DNA of 46,025 bases from Bacteroidales bacterium (GCA_003446015.1 DMBU01000175.1:5371-51395), one strand, 5' to 3'. Positions 1-9,315 are shown, counted from the first letter of the stretch. Translations and numbers: made by a program. Notes: a model not told the origin generated them from the sequence alone.

Positions 1-78
1 GCTTTAAATGTACAGGAAATTATTCGTCAGATTAAATTTTCTAAACGTGTATTTCTTACTGCATTATTAACAATATAA
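1..78 (+). CDS. Possible C-terminal end of a gene cut by the left edge
   Basis: Frame 1 is open from the first base and stops at TAA 76-78, giving 25 codons with a basic stretch followed by a hydrophobic end (VFLTALLTI). A second short plus-strand frame at 125-238 (TTG start, 37 codons) is strongly hydrophobic and then basic, like the end of a membrane protein. The two are in different frames, so they could be parts of one frameshifted or decayed membrane-protein gene, or chance frames. No family is recognised. The rest of 79-287 shows nothing else. Confidence 0.2.
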   Translation, partial: ALNVQEIIRQIKFSKRVFLTALLTI

Positions 79-287
79 ACCGCACTAATAGTGTTTTTGA
101 TATATTCCATATACTATCCTTTAATTGTTTGTAGGAATACTTACACTATCAATTTTGATAGAATTAATTATCAGATTAATTAGCAAGAGAAAAGGTGTTA
201 AAAGTAATAAAGGAATGCTTAGTAAAATATTCAAATAAGAATTTGAGGCTTTGAAAATCTCTCGTTCATTAATAAATAAAAGTAGAG

Positions 288-1145
288 CTATTTTACAAGT
301 AAAACTGGAACATTTGTATTATTAATCAGTATTTCATTTCTTTTTTTCTGAAGAAACCTTTTAAAAAGACTTTTTTTATTTAATAAAGTCATTATTAGAT
401 CTGGATTATTCTTTTTGATATAATCAGATAATACTTCAGTATATTTATTACCTGCTAATATTTTCTCTTCAAACTTAAAAGGTGTAAACCTGTCTTTTAT
501 TATACCCTCTAAAATTTCACTTTTCAATTTCCTTTTTTCATAATTTTTGGGCTTAACTATATTTAACCCATATATAGTAGGTTTAAATCGTTTAAAGAAA
601 GATATTTCTTTTTTAATCTTACTCAATTTATCTGGTGCCAGATCAGATATTAGATAAATGTTCTTAAATTCTTCAAAATCCTGCCCGGGCGGAACTAAAA
701 ACGAAACAGCACCTATATTATAGATTGTATCCATTATCTCCTGTTTTGATTGAAAAATAAAACCATCAGAAACTGAATTAACCAATAAGATACATTCTTT
801 GTCTGTTTTAACCAGATTTCTAATATTAACCGTGGTGCTCCCTTCTTCAACAATCGTTTTTATTTTAAGAGGGTAATTAAGTTTTGATGCTTCTTTACTA
901 AGTATTTTATCCAATTTCATTTCTGCATGTTTCTTTTCTCGTTCAATTATTTTCTGATGTGATAATTTATTACCAGGAGCAATAGTTTGTGAATCGGAGT
1001 AAGAACTTTGCACTCCTTGCAGTGTTCTTGTATCAATTATATGTACTATAACCACTTCTGACTCTAAGCATTTCGCAAGATTCAGTCCATAAGGTATTAT
1101 GCTATCAACTTTTCCTTTTATATCACTTATAATAATCGTTTTCAT
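288..1145 (-). CDS. Universal stress protein with two UspA-like domains
   Basis: The 285-residue protein fits two tandem universal stress protein domains (about residues 1-150 and 155-285), a cytoplasmic family with a Rossmann-like fold whose members bind nucleotides or respond to stress. The N-terminus MKTIIISDIKGK and the end NTNVPVLLVK are typical of the family's first and last beta strands. The second domain is weaker, and I see no clear G-2x-G-9x-G ATP loop, so it may not bind ATP. It lies 11 bases downstream of lpdA on the same strand and is probably the last gene of the pyruvate dehydrogenase operon, which would tie its expression to carbon flux or redox stress. Confidence 0.8.
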   Translation of the reverse strand: MKTIIISDIKGKVDSIIPYGLNLAKCLESEVVIVHIIDTRTLQGVQSSYSDSQTIAPGNKLSHQKIIEREKKHAEMKLDKILSKEASKLNYPLKIKTIVEEGSTTVNIRNLVKTDKECILLVNSVSDGFIFQSKQEIMDTIYNIGAVSFLVPPGQDFEEFKNIYLISDLAPDKLSKIKKEISFFKRFKPTIYGLNIVKPKNYEKRKLKSEILEGIIKDRFTPFKFEEKILAGNKYTEVLSDYIKKNNPDLIMTLLNKKSLFKRFLQKKRNEILINNTNVPVLLVK

Positions 1146-1156
1146 GGCTTCAGTTA

Positions 1157-2575
1157 TTATTTTTTAGTAAATACGTGTGTCGCATGGCCATCGAACATTT
1201 CAGCAGATTCCATAATCGTTTCTGCCAGGGTTGGATGTGGATGAATTGTAAGTGCTATATCTTCTGCTGTAGCTGCCATTTCAATAGCTAATACTAATTC
1301 CGATATCATATCGCCAGCATTTCGCCCTACAATTCCTGCCCCCAAAATGCGTTCACTTTTTTTATCAATTACAAGTTTTGTAAACCCACTTTTCTCGTTC
1401 ATTGCAACTGCTCTGCCGGATGCAGTCCAGGGAAATTTCACCGTTTTATAGTTTATGTTTTTTTCTTTGGCTTCTTTCTCGCTTAATCCACATGTTGCAA
1501 TTTCGGGTTCGGTATAAATTACGGCTGGAATTGCTTTCGCATCGTTCAATGCACCTTTTTTACCAGCAATTGCTTCAACAGCTACTCGCCCCTCGTAACT
1601 TGCTTTATGCGCTAATAAAGGTTGTCCTGCAATATCACCAATGGCAAAAATGTTTTCGTTACTGGTTTGTTGTTGTTTATTTACTTTTATAAATCCTCTA
1701 TTATCTACGTTTATATTAATATTTTCCAATCCCAGGTTTTCTGAATTTGGAACCTGCCCAACAGCCATTAACACTTTATTATATTTTTTCTTAAATGACT
1801 TATCGTTTTTTCCCATGAATGAAACCTCCAACTGATTACCTTTTTCTTCAATTTTTTCAACCTTAGTTTCGAGAAATACTTCACTAAAAATATGCTGACT
1901 GGCTTTTTTATATTCGGTGACCAAATCGGAATCCATGCCTGGCATAAAATCATTGGTCAATTCAACTATTGAAATTTCTGTTCCTATTGCCTGGTATATC
2001 GTTGCCATTTCCAAACCAATATATCCTCCGCCAATAATTAACATTTTTTTTGGTATTTCTTTTAAATCTAATGCTTTTGCAGAATTTAAAAGATGTTCGC
2101 TTTTGATATCGAGTCCCGGAATTGTTGCTGGTTTAGCTCCTGTTGCTATAATCACTTTTTCGAAAGTGATTTCTTCTTTTTTGTCTTTTTCGCCGCTTAA
2201 TTCTAAAGTATTTGAATTTATAAACTTTGCCCGCCCTCTGAGATAATTAATTTTTCGGGCTTTTACCAATTGTCCCAAACCGCCTGTTAACTGTTTCACT
2301 ACTTTATTTTTCCAGTCTATTACTTTTTCAATATCGACTTGTGGAGCTGAGAATTTAATTCCCAAATCTTCGGTGTGTTCAGCATCGGTTTTAATTCTGG
2401 CCAGGTGCAACAATGCTTTTGTAGGTATACAACCCCTGTAAAGGCATACGCCTCCCGGATTTAGCTCCGGGTCAATTAAAGTTACATTAAGACCAAGGTC
2501 AGCCGCTAAAAACGCTGCACGATATCCTCCCGGCCCCGCTCCTATAATAATTAAATCGTGTGTTTTTTCACTCAT
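1157..2575 (-). CDS. lpdA: Dihydrolipoyl dehydrogenase (E3)
   Basis: E3 of the pyruvate dehydrogenase complex reoxidises dihydrolipoyl groups on E2 with FAD and passes electrons to NAD+. The 472-residue length is normal. The FAD dinucleotide motif GAGPGG is at residues 12-17, the redox disulfide is C44-C49 in GGVCLYRGCIP, the NAD-binding loop GGGYIGLE lies mid-protein, and the catalytic C-terminal motif HPHPTLAE is present. LYR between the cysteines replaces the commoner LNV/LNR. It starts 11 bases after the E2 stop, so it is surely co-transcribed with E2. Which complex it serves (pyruvate only, or also oxoglutarate) cannot be read here, but the position argues for pyruvate. Confidence 0.95.
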   Translation of the reverse strand: MSEKTHDLIIIGAGPGGYRAAFLAADLGLNVTLIDPELNPGGVCLYRGCIPTKALLHLARIKTDAEHTEDLGIKFSAPQVDIEKVIDWKNKVVKQLTGGLGQLVKARKINYLRGRAKFINSNTLELSGEKDKKEEITFEKVIIATGAKPATIPGLDIKSEHLLNSAKALDLKEIPKKMLIIGGGYIGLEMATIYQAIGTEISIVELTNDFMPGMDSDLVTEYKKASQHIFSEVFLETKVEKIEEKGNQLEVSFMGKNDKSFKKKYNKVLMAVGQVPNSENLGLENININVDNRGFIKVNKQQQTSNENIFAIGDIAGQPLLAHKASYEGRVAVEAIAGKKGALNDAKAIPAVIYTEPEIATCGLSEKEAKEKNINYKTVKFPWTASGRAVAMNEKSGFTKLVIDKKSERILGAGIVGRNAGDMISELVLAIEMAATAEDIALTIHPHPTLAETIMESAEMFDGHATHVFTKK

Positions 2576-2586
2576 GTTGTATCCTG

Positions 2587-3834
2587 TTAAAATAAAATTG
2601 CATAAGGATCTTCAATCACGTCGCATATCCAACGAAGGAATCGCGCGCCATCTGCTCCGTCTATTATTCTATGATCATATGACAGAGATAATGGAATAAC
2701 CAATCGCTTCTCGAATTCATCACCTACTAATACCTGCTGGTATTTAGATCTTGAAACCCCAAGAATTGCAACCTGAGGATAATAAACTATAGGTGTAAAA
2801 CCTGTTCCTCCAATACCTCCAAGGTTAGAAATAGTGAAATTTCCACCTTGCATCTGATCAAGTGACAACTCTTTATTTCTCGCTTTCTTAGCCAAATCGG
2901 ATAATTCAGCTGATAAGTTTGCAAGTGATTTTTTATTTACATCGCGAACTACAGGCACTAACAAGCCTTGTTCGGTATCTACAGCAATTCCAACATTATA
3001 ATAATGTTTATATATTATTTGCTTATTATCCATATCAACACTTGCATTAAACTGTGGGAATTTTTGCAAGGCTAATCCTACGATCTTTAGTAATAATGAT
3101 GTAACCGTTAGTTTTCCACCAGCTTTCTCAATTTTATCCTGATTTTTCTTTCTGAATTCTTCCAACTTGGTAATATCAGCCTCATCGAATTGTGTTACAT
3201 GAGGTACTGTTTGCCAGGCTTCAGAAAGACTTTTTGCAGTAACTCTTCTAATGTTGTTCATATCTTCGCGAGAAACAGGTCCCCACTTAGAAAAGTCGGA
3301 TAATTGAGTTTTCTGTTTTGGTTCTGAAACCGGGTCACTTGTGTAATTTTCTACATCTTCTTTTGTTATTCTACCTCCGGGGCCACTGCCATCAATTTTC
3401 AATAAATCAACGCCTAATTCACGTGCAAGTCTCCTCACCGATGGAGCTGCAGGAATATCTTCCGATTCTGCCCTTTCGCTAATAGTCTTTTCTTCTTTTT
3501 CTACTGATTTTTGATCAGTAGTTTCTTCATTTTGATTCTCTTTTGGTTTATCATCGTCGGGTTCTTTTTCTTTCTCATCATTGTTATCTTCTTCTTCCTT
3601 TACCTCAATTATCATAATCACCTGGTGTACAGAAACTTCATCACCTTCAGAAACTTTTACCTCATCAATTACACCATCGTAATCTGAAGGAATATCGGTA
3701 GTAGCTTTATCTGTTTCAATTTCAACCAAAGCTTGATCTTTAGAAACTTTATCTCCTTTCGAAACCAATACACTGGCTATTAAACCTTTTTCAACATTTT
3801 CGGCTATATCGGGAATTTTAATTTCTTTTTTCAT
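2587..3834 (-). CDS. aceF: Pyruvate dehydrogenase E2, dihydrolipoamide acetyltransferase
   Basis: E2 carries acetyl groups on lipoyl-lysine and transfers them to CoA. The start is placed at 3834, 12 codons inside the longest frame, because MKKEIKIPDIAENVEKG is the usual beginning of a lipoyl domain and the upstream residues are not family-like; this gives 415 residues. Domains in order: one lipoyl domain (1-80, lipoyl lysine K43 in ETDKATTD), an acidic Glu/Asp/Lys-rich linker (about 80-125), a peripheral subunit-binding domain (about 130-165, APSVRRLARELG), and the catalytic domain with H388 and D392 in DHRIIDG. Only one lipoyl domain is present, against three in Escherichia coli. It lies 199 bases after aceE, with a hairpin between them. 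Confidence 0.93.
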   Translation of the reverse strand: MKKEIKIPDIAENVEKGLIASVLVSKGDKVSKDQALVEIETDKATTDIPSDYDGVIDEVKVSEGDEVSVHQVIMIIEVKEEEDNNDEKEKEPDDDKPKENQNEETTDQKSVEKEEKTISERAESEDIPAAPSVRRLARELGVDLLKIDGSGPGGRITKEDVENYTSDPVSEPKQKTQLSDFSKWGPVSREDMNNIRRVTAKSLSEAWQTVPHVTQFDEADITKLEEFRKKNQDKIEKAGGKLTVTSLLLKIVGLALQKFPQFNASVDMDNKQIIYKHYYNVGIAVDTEQGLLVPVVRDVNKKSLANLSAELSDLAKKARNKELSLDQMQGGNFTISNLGGIGGTGFTPIVYYPQVAILGVSRSKYQQVLVGDEFEKRLVIPLSLSYDHRIIDGADGARFLRWICDVIEDPYAILF

Positions 3835-3942
3835 TTTTTTTATTTTTTTAGTAGTCTGAAAATGAAGCAACTAATCCGAAAACTCCCGTCCCGATTGTTA
3901 TTGGAAGCTATGGGGAAGGGCCTTCACATTCAGGAGCTTACG

Positions 3943-3992
3943 ATGAATTTTAACCATTTTCGTGTGTATATTTTAAAAATGTTAAAATTCAT
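3943..3992. repeat. Strong inverted repeat between aceE and aceF
   Basis: ATGAATTTTAAC at 3943-3954 is repeated exactly inverted at 3981-3992 (12 of 12). With one bulged base the stem continues inward through CATTTT/AAAATG, making about 17 pairs. On the transcribed (minus) strand no U-run follows, so it does not look like an intrinsic terminator. It could be an mRNA processing or stability element that sets the E1 to E2 ratio (inference). The rest of the 199-base gap holds only a short frame without a start (3855-3953, plus strand). Confidence 0.6.
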
Positions 3993-4033
3993 GGTTGTTT
4001 CAGAATCGATTTTATTTTATGAGGTTTTCATGA

Positions 4034-6703
4034 TTATTTTAAATTAACAGGCGAATTTTTATTAGCCTTGATATTTAATTTCTTTTTAGCCTTTGATAAA
4101 ATGGGATCATCTATTTTACCTTGTTCTTTAAGACTTTGCAATGCTGTCCAGACAATATAATTTGAACTTACTTCGAAATATTCGCGCAGTTCATCACGAT
4201 GCTCACTTAATCCGTAACCATCCGTTCCAAGTGCTACGAATGTTCCGGGAAACCATTTAGAAACTGACAATGGAAGTGCTTTCATATAATCGCTTGCAGC
4301 AACAAATGTTCCTTCTTTTGATCCAACAGAATCTTCAATGTATGTTTTTGTATTTTTATCTTTTAACCGATTAACACGTTCTGTTTCAACACCGTTATCA
4401 TAAAGTTTTTTGTAGCTGGTAACACTCCAAACATCTGCATCAATATCGTAATCGTTTTTCAATATCTCAGCAGCCTCAAGTGCTTCGTTCAGAATAGAAC
4501 CACTTCCGAGCAGATTTAAATTGTATTTATTATTCTGGCTGAATTTATATTTATACATCCCGTTAATAATTCCTTCTTTTATTCCTTTCGTTGAAGGCAT
4601 CTTAGGCATTTTATATTTCTCGTTCATAATGGTGATGTAATAAAAAATATCTTCACCATCCTTAAACATTTTTTTCATTCCATCTTCAATAATTACAGCA
4701 AGTTCAAATGCAAATGCAGGATCGTAAGCCTGAACACTGGGAACCGACAAGGCCAACAAGTGGCTTTGACCGTCCTGATGTTGTAAACCTTCACCAGCCA
4801 ACGTTGTACGCCCGGCCGTTCCTCCAAGCATAAAGCCTTTTGTACGCGCATCAGCAGCTGCCCAAATTAGGTCTCCAATGCGCTGAAATCCAAACATGGA
4901 GTAAAATATGAAAAAAGGAATAGTATTCACCCGGTGCGTTGAGTAAGATGTTCCCGCAGCAATAAACGATGCCATTGAACCAGCTTCGGTGATACCTTCT
5001 TCTAGAATTGCACCGTCTTTTGCTTCCTTATAATAAATCAGGCTTTCTCTATCAACAGGTTCGTAAAGCTGTCCATTGTGAGCATAAATTCCTGCCTGCC
5101 TAAAAAGCGCATCCATACCAAAAGTACGTGATTCGTCGGGTACAATTGGCACAATTAAATTAGCTATATTTTTATCTTTTAGAAGTTTACCTAACAGTTG
5201 AACTGCCGCCATTGTAGTTGCCACATCTCTTTCACCCGAGCCTTTTAAAAATTCTTCAAAAACTTCCTGTTCAGGCATTTTAAAGTCGGGAGTTTTTGAA
5301 TTTCGTTTGGGTAAATATCCTCCTAATTTTTTTCGTTGTTCTTTAATATATTTTATCTCTTCGCTATCATCATCAGGCTTATAAAATGGAGCATCCTTTA
5401 AATCATCATCTGATATAGGGATATCAAACCGATCGCGAAAATGTTTTAATTCGGACTCATTTAATTTCTTTTGCTGGTGAGTAATATTACGCCCTTCACC
5501 AGCCTCCCCGAGTCCATATCCTTTTATTGTTTGAGCAAGAATAACCGTTGGAGCTCCTTTAAATTCCATTGCAAATTTATAAGCATTATATACTTTTTGA
5601 GGGTCATGTCCTCCACGGCGAAGTTTAGCAATTTCATCATCGCTTAAATCTTTTACCATTTCCAACAATTCTTTATGTTTACCAAAAAAATCTTTTCGTA
5701 TATAATCTCCTTCTTCGATAGATAACTTTTGACGTTGACCATCAACAATTTCTGTTAATCTTTCTTTTAATAAGCCTTTATCATCTTTATCTAATAATGG
5801 ATCCCAGTTTGAGCCTAAAACAACTTTAACCACATTCCATCCTGCCCCACGAAAGGCCCCTTCAAGTTCTTGAATAATAGAACCATTACCTCTAACCGGG
5901 CCATCAAGCCGTTGCAAATTACAGTTTATAACAAAAATCAGATTATCTAACTCTTCTCTGGCTGCGAGCGTTAAGGCGCCCATTGATTCTGGCTCGTCCA
6001 TTTCTCCGTCTCCGAGAAAAGCCCATATTTTTTGATCATTAACCTCAAGTAACCCATTATCCTGCAAATATTTATTAAATCGCGCCTGATAAATAGCAGT
6101 TATTGGGCCAAGCCCCATGGAAACAGTTGGAAACTGCCAATAATCTTTCATTAAACGAGGATGGGGATATGATGACAAACCTCCTTTGGGATTCAATTCT
6201 CTTCTGAAATTCTCGAGCTGAGTAATAGAGATTCTTCCCTCTAAAAAAGACCGAGCATAAATTCCAGGTGAAGCGTGTCCCTGAAAATAAATAATATCAG
6301 CTGGAGTATCACCGTCACCACCTCTAAAAAAATGGTTAAATCCAACCTCATACAAGGTAGCTGCAGAAGCATATGTTGAAATGTGACCTCCTATTCCTTC
6401 TTTTTTTTTATTTGCCTGAACTACCATAGCCATGGCGTTCCATCGAATTAAGCTTTTTATTTTTCGCTCTAACTCACGGTTTCCCACATATTCTACTTCT
6501 TTAGATTTAGGAATAGTATTTATAAACTGAGTCGTTAATGAAGGTTGTAATATAACTCCCTTTTCAACGGCCATTTTCTTCAACAGCTTCATTATTTCCT
6601 GAGGTCTGTGCTCCTCCTCGTTATTGATAATGAACTCAAATGAATCGAGCCATTCCTGGTTTTCAAATTCGTAAATATTCTTTTTGTCTTCGGCCATTAT
6701 CAT
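4034..6703 (-). CDS. aceE: Pyruvate dehydrogenase E1, homodimeric AceE type
   Basis: This thiamine-diphosphate enzyme decarboxylates pyruvate and acetylates the lipoyl group of E2. At 889 residues it matches the homodimeric gamma-proteobacterial form (887 in E. coli) and not the split alpha/beta E1. The ThDP/Mg motif GDGEMDEPES begins at residue 231, and QGHASPGIYARS has H143, equivalent to the active-site histidine of the E. coli enzyme. Two ATGs are possible, at 6703 and 6697; neither has a Shine-Dalgarno site. It follows the rhodanese gene by 23 bases and precedes E2 and E3. AceE-type E1 is less usual in Bacteroidota, where PFOR or split E1 is common. Confidence 0.95.
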   Translation of the reverse strand: MIMAEDKKNIYEFENQEWLDSFEFIINNEEEHRPQEIMKLLKKMAVEKGVILQPSLTTQFINTIPKSKEVEYVGNRELERKIKSLIRWNAMAMVVQANKKKEGIGGHISTYASAATLYEVGFNHFFRGGDGDTPADIIYFQGHASPGIYARSFLEGRISITQLENFRRELNPKGGLSSYPHPRLMKDYWQFPTVSMGLGPITAIYQARFNKYLQDNGLLEVNDQKIWAFLGDGEMDEPESMGALTLAAREELDNLIFVINCNLQRLDGPVRGNGSIIQELEGAFRGAGWNVVKVVLGSNWDPLLDKDDKGLLKERLTEIVDGQRQKLSIEEGDYIRKDFFGKHKELLEMVKDLSDDEIAKLRRGGHDPQKVYNAYKFAMEFKGAPTVILAQTIKGYGLGEAGEGRNITHQQKKLNESELKHFRDRFDIPISDDDLKDAPFYKPDDDSEEIKYIKEQRKKLGGYLPKRNSKTPDFKMPEQEVFEEFLKGSGERDVATTMAAVQLLGKLLKDKNIANLIVPIVPDESRTFGMDALFRQAGIYAHNGQLYEPVDRESLIYYKEAKDGAILEEGITEAGSMASFIAAGTSYSTHRVNTIPFFIFYSMFGFQRIGDLIWAAADARTKGFMLGGTAGRTTLAGEGLQHQDGQSHLLALSVPSVQAYDPAFAFELAVIIEDGMKKMFKDGEDIFYYITIMNEKYKMPKMPSTKGIKEGIINGMYKYKFSQNNKYNLNLLGSGSILNEALEAAEILKNDYDIDADVWSVTSYKKLYDNGVETERVNRLKDKNTKTYIEDSVGSKEGTFVAASDYMKALPLSVSKWFPGTFVALGTDGYGLSEHRDELREYFEVSSNYIVWTALQSLKEQGKIDDPILSKAKKKLNIKANKNSPVNLK

Positions 6704-6726
6704 CTTTTTTAATCCATTTTAAAACA

Positions 6727-7041
6727 CTATTCCATAGGTAACCCAGCTTCTTTCCACTCCTTTTTACCCGCTTCATAATCGTAAACGTTCTTAAATCCAA
6801 TACTTTTCAATTTTTTAGCTGCAGTTGGACTAGCAGAACAATCGAAATTTGAACAATAAACAACAATCTCATCATCTTTGTTAAATCTATCCTTAGCTTC
6901 AGTTGCTATTCGCTCCAAAGGAATATTTATTGCTCCCTTTATATGTTCTTTGTTATATGCATCTTCTTCAAGAACTTCAATAAGTTTTACATTATTCTTT
7001 TCAAGTTTCTTTTTTAATTCATCTAGTCTTATCGATTTCAT
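6727..7041 (-). CDS. Small single-domain rhodanese-like protein
   Basis: This is a 104-residue rhodanese fold, a sulfurtransferase or persulfide carrier in the cytoplasm. The start at 7041 is chosen over an upstream one because a good ribosome site (AAGGAGA, about 7049-7055) lies seven bases before it. The motif EHIKGAINIPL (32-42) is typical, the predicted active cysteine is C63 in VVYCSNFDC, and C68 lies five residues later in the loop. It leads the aceE-aceF-lpdA-usp operon with a 23-base gap. A link to lipoyl sulfur supply or thiol protection of the complex is inference only. Confidence 0.85.
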   Translation of the reverse strand: MKSIRLDELKKKLEKNNVKLIEVLEEDAYNKEHIKGAINIPLERIATEAKDRFNKDDEIVVYCSNFDCSASPTAAKKLKSIGFKNVYDYEAGKKEWKEAGLPME

Positions 7042-7457
7042 AATAAATTCTCCTTTTAGTTTGAAATAAATAGACAATAGCTATACCATAAGTAAAATAC
7101 TCTTGTTTAAAAAAATAATCAGTTGAATACTTAACAATTAGAATTGAAATAGGTTTATTCGAGGCAATTCGTTTTGTGGAATTAAATGTAAAACTGGGTA
7201 ATAATTCCCCATTTAGAAGAATACAGATAACACAAACTAGTATTCGAAAAGATTTAACAAATTTTGATGTCAGGCATATGTATGTGTATTAGCACTTATA
7301 GCTGTTTAATCATGATTTTTTGCACGAAATATTTCATAAATTCGATATTTTTCACTATATTAAATGAATCTAAATAAAAATAGTGACAGTTTCCTTGAAC
7401 GATCCGGCACTGTTGTTGTTATTTATAAGGAGGTTATCTTAAAGTCTTAAAAAACAA
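7042..7457. promoter_or_regulatory. Divergent intergenic region between rhodanese and ankyrin genes
   Basis: These 416 bases separate divergent transcription units and must carry both promoters. I see no perfect TTTG-N19-TAnnTTTG promoter. A Shine-Dalgarno-like AAGGAGG at 7427-7433 is about 24 bases before the ATG at 7458, which is too far for ordinary use. A short frame at about 7269-7381 (37 codons) is judged to be chance. Confidence 0.4.
7405..7420 (+). promoter_or_regulatory. Candidate sigma-54 promoter
   Basis: CGGCACTGTTGTTGTT resembles the sigma-54 consensus TGGCAC-N5-TTGCW: the GG and the -12 dinucleotide are ten bases apart as required, but the first base and the C of the -12 GC are mismatched. 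It would start transcription near 7431, 27 bases before the ankyrin gene. The window encodes an NtrC-type activator at 27296-28648, so sigma-54 promoters are expected somewhere. One imperfect match is weak evidence. Confidence 0.25.
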
Positions 7458-7961
7458 ATGGAACGAAAAGATTTCATCAGGTTGGGTTTAATAGGAACAT
7501 TTGGATTGCAAGTTATCCCTGTTATAGGAAGCAAGCGGTCAAAAAGTTTTGAAGAAAATGTCAGTTTACAAACGATTAAAGAATTTGTTGTTGCAGGTCA
7601 TAGCAACTTATCCAAAGTGAAGGTAATGTTAAAATCTTTACCTAATTTGATTTATTGCAGGCACGATTGGGGTGGTGGTGATTTTGAAGAAGCTATTGAA
7701 GGAGCCGGTCATGTTGGGAACAAAAAAATTGCTGAATACCTTATAAACGAAGGAGCAAGGGTAAACCTGTTTGTTCTCGCAATGCTTGGAAAGACAGAAA
7801 TTGTAAAAACAACACTTGAACAATTTCCAAATTTATTACATGCAAAAGGAGCACATGGTTTCACACTTTTGCATCATGCAAAAGCAGGGGGTAAAGAATC
7901 GGAAGAAATCTATAATTATTTAATAGAAAAAGGATTAACAGAAAGTAAGTACAATATATAA
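7458..7961 (+). CDS. Ankyrin-repeat-like protein, possibly exported
   Basis: This 167-residue protein has at least two ankyrin-like helix pairs. One is around residues 75-105 (GAGHVGNKKIAEYLINEGA) and one around 125-160 (GFTLLHHAKAGG...YNYLIEKG). Ankyrin repeats bind proteins; no enzymatic motif is seen. The N-terminus MERKDFIRLGLIGTFGL resembles a Tat-type signal with a weak RK pair followed by a hydrophobic stretch, so export is possible but not certain. It ends 34 bases before the radical SAM gene on the same strand, so the two are probably co-transcribed. The partner protein is unknown. Confidence 0.65.
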   Translation: MERKDFIRLGLIGTFGLQVIPVIGSKRSKSFEENVSLQTIKEFVVAGHSNLSKVKVMLKSLPNLIYCRHDWGGGDFEEAIEGAGHVGNKKIAEYLINEGARVNLFVLAMLGKTEIVKTTLEQFPNLLHAKGAHGFTLLHHAKAGGKESEEIYNYLIEKGLTESKYNI

Positions 7962-7995
7962 GAATAAAATATTAACAAAGTAAAAATAAAATATC

Positions 7996-9276
7996 ATGAA
8001 ACTTATATCATATAACATTAAGAATTTCAGAAGTATAGAATATATGAAGTATTTGCCGGAACCGGTAAAAAAGGAGATTGAAATTGTGTCGAGGGTACTA
8101 CCATTTAAGACCAATAATTATGTAGTAGATTACTTAATTGATTGGGAAAATTACGAAACTGATCCGGTTTATATTCTTACATTTCCAAACCGGCATATGC
8201 TTCCTAAACATCATTACGAATCAGTGAAGGATGCCATAGAGAAAGATCTTCCTGAAATAGAAATTACACGTTTAATCAATAAAATCAGGTTTCAATTAAA
8301 TCCCCACCCAGCGCAGCAAGCTACCAATGTTCCAAAGCTTAATGGAGTAGATTTGCCTGGAGTACAGCATAAATACAGAGATATAGCACTGTTTTTCCCA
8401 ACGCAAGGGCAAACGTGCCATGCCAATTGTACGTTTTGTTTCCGTTGGCCTCAGTTCGTTAAGGATTTGGACTTACAATTTTCGATGAAAGAAATTGATC
8501 AGCTTTGCGATTATGTAAAAGAACACGAGTATTTGCATGAGATTTTGTTTACTGGTGGTGACCCTATGATTATGAGTCCAAAAACTATTTCAACGTATAT
8601 TGATAAGATTATAAATGCCAAAATATCAAATTTAGACACGATACGCTTTGGTACCAAATCATTAACTTACTGGCCCTTTACTTTTTTACCAGAGTTTAAT
8701 GAAGAGGCACAAGAGATGCTTGATCTGTTTAAACGTATTGTTGATAATGGATTTCATCTATCTATCATGGCTCATTTTAATCATATTAATGAAATGAGTA
8801 ATGAAGTAGTTGAACAGGCCATAAAGAATGTAAGGTCAACAGGAGCGCAAATCAGAACTCAAGCTCCAATTTTAAAGCATATTAACGACGATAGTGAGAT
8901 GTGGGCTCGTATGTGGACAAGGCAGGTAAAACTTGGAATGGTTCCTTATTATATGTTTGTGGAAAGGGAAACCGGGCCATTTGAATATTTTCAGATGCCC
9001 TTATCTAAAGTATACGAACTGTATACTAACGCCATAAGAATTGCAGGGAGCATGGCCAAAACCGTTACAGCGCCGGTAATGTCAGCAGCTCCAGGAAAAG
9101 TTCAGATAATGGGAGTTGTTGAAAATCCAATTGACCAGGAGAATTATTTTATGTTACAATTTGTAAGAAATAGAGATCATAACAAAACATTTAAACCTTT
9201 CTTTATGCATTATGATGAAAATGCAACGTGGTTTGACCAACTTGAGCCTGTTGAATTGCAGTTAAAATCAGCTTAA
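7996..9276 (+). CDS. KamA-family radical SAM protein (lysine 2,3-aminomutase-like)
   Basis: The 426-residue protein belongs to the radical SAM superfamily. Cysteines C141, C145 and C148 in QTCHANCTFCFRW form the Cx3Cx2C site for the 4Fe-4S cluster that cleaves S-adenosylmethionine, and FTGGDPM is the glycine-rich SAM-binding strand. The arrangement is that of KamA enzymes, which need PLP and shift amino groups on lysine or related amino acids. The usual PLP-lysine loop PGGGGK appears shortened to APGK near residue 370, so the substrate or cofactor use may differ from true lysine 2,3-aminomutase. It follows the ankyrin gene and converges on the diflavin reductase. Confidence 0.85.
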   Translation: MKLISYNIKNFRSIEYMKYLPEPVKKEIEIVSRVLPFKTNNYVVDYLIDWENYETDPVYILTFPNRHMLPKHHYESVKDAIEKDLPEIEITRLINKIRFQLNPHPAQQATNVPKLNGVDLPGVQHKYRDIALFFPTQGQTCHANCTFCFRWPQFVKDLDLQFSMKEIDQLCDYVKEHEYLHEILFTGGDPMIMSPKTISTYIDKIINAKISNLDTIRFGTKSLTYWPFTFLPEFNEEAQEMLDLFKRIVDNGFHLSIMAHFNHINEMSNEVVEQAIKNVRSTGAQIRTQAPILKHINDDSEMWARMWTRQVKLGMVPYYMFVERETGPFEYFQMPLSKVYELYTNAIRIAGSMAKTVTAPVMSAAPGKVQIMGVVENPIDQENYFMLQFVRNRDHNKTFKPFFMHYDENATWFDQLEPVELQLKSA

Positions 9277-9315
9277 CATATAACCATCTTCTTTTTAACT
9301 TTTTTTTGAAAGAGG

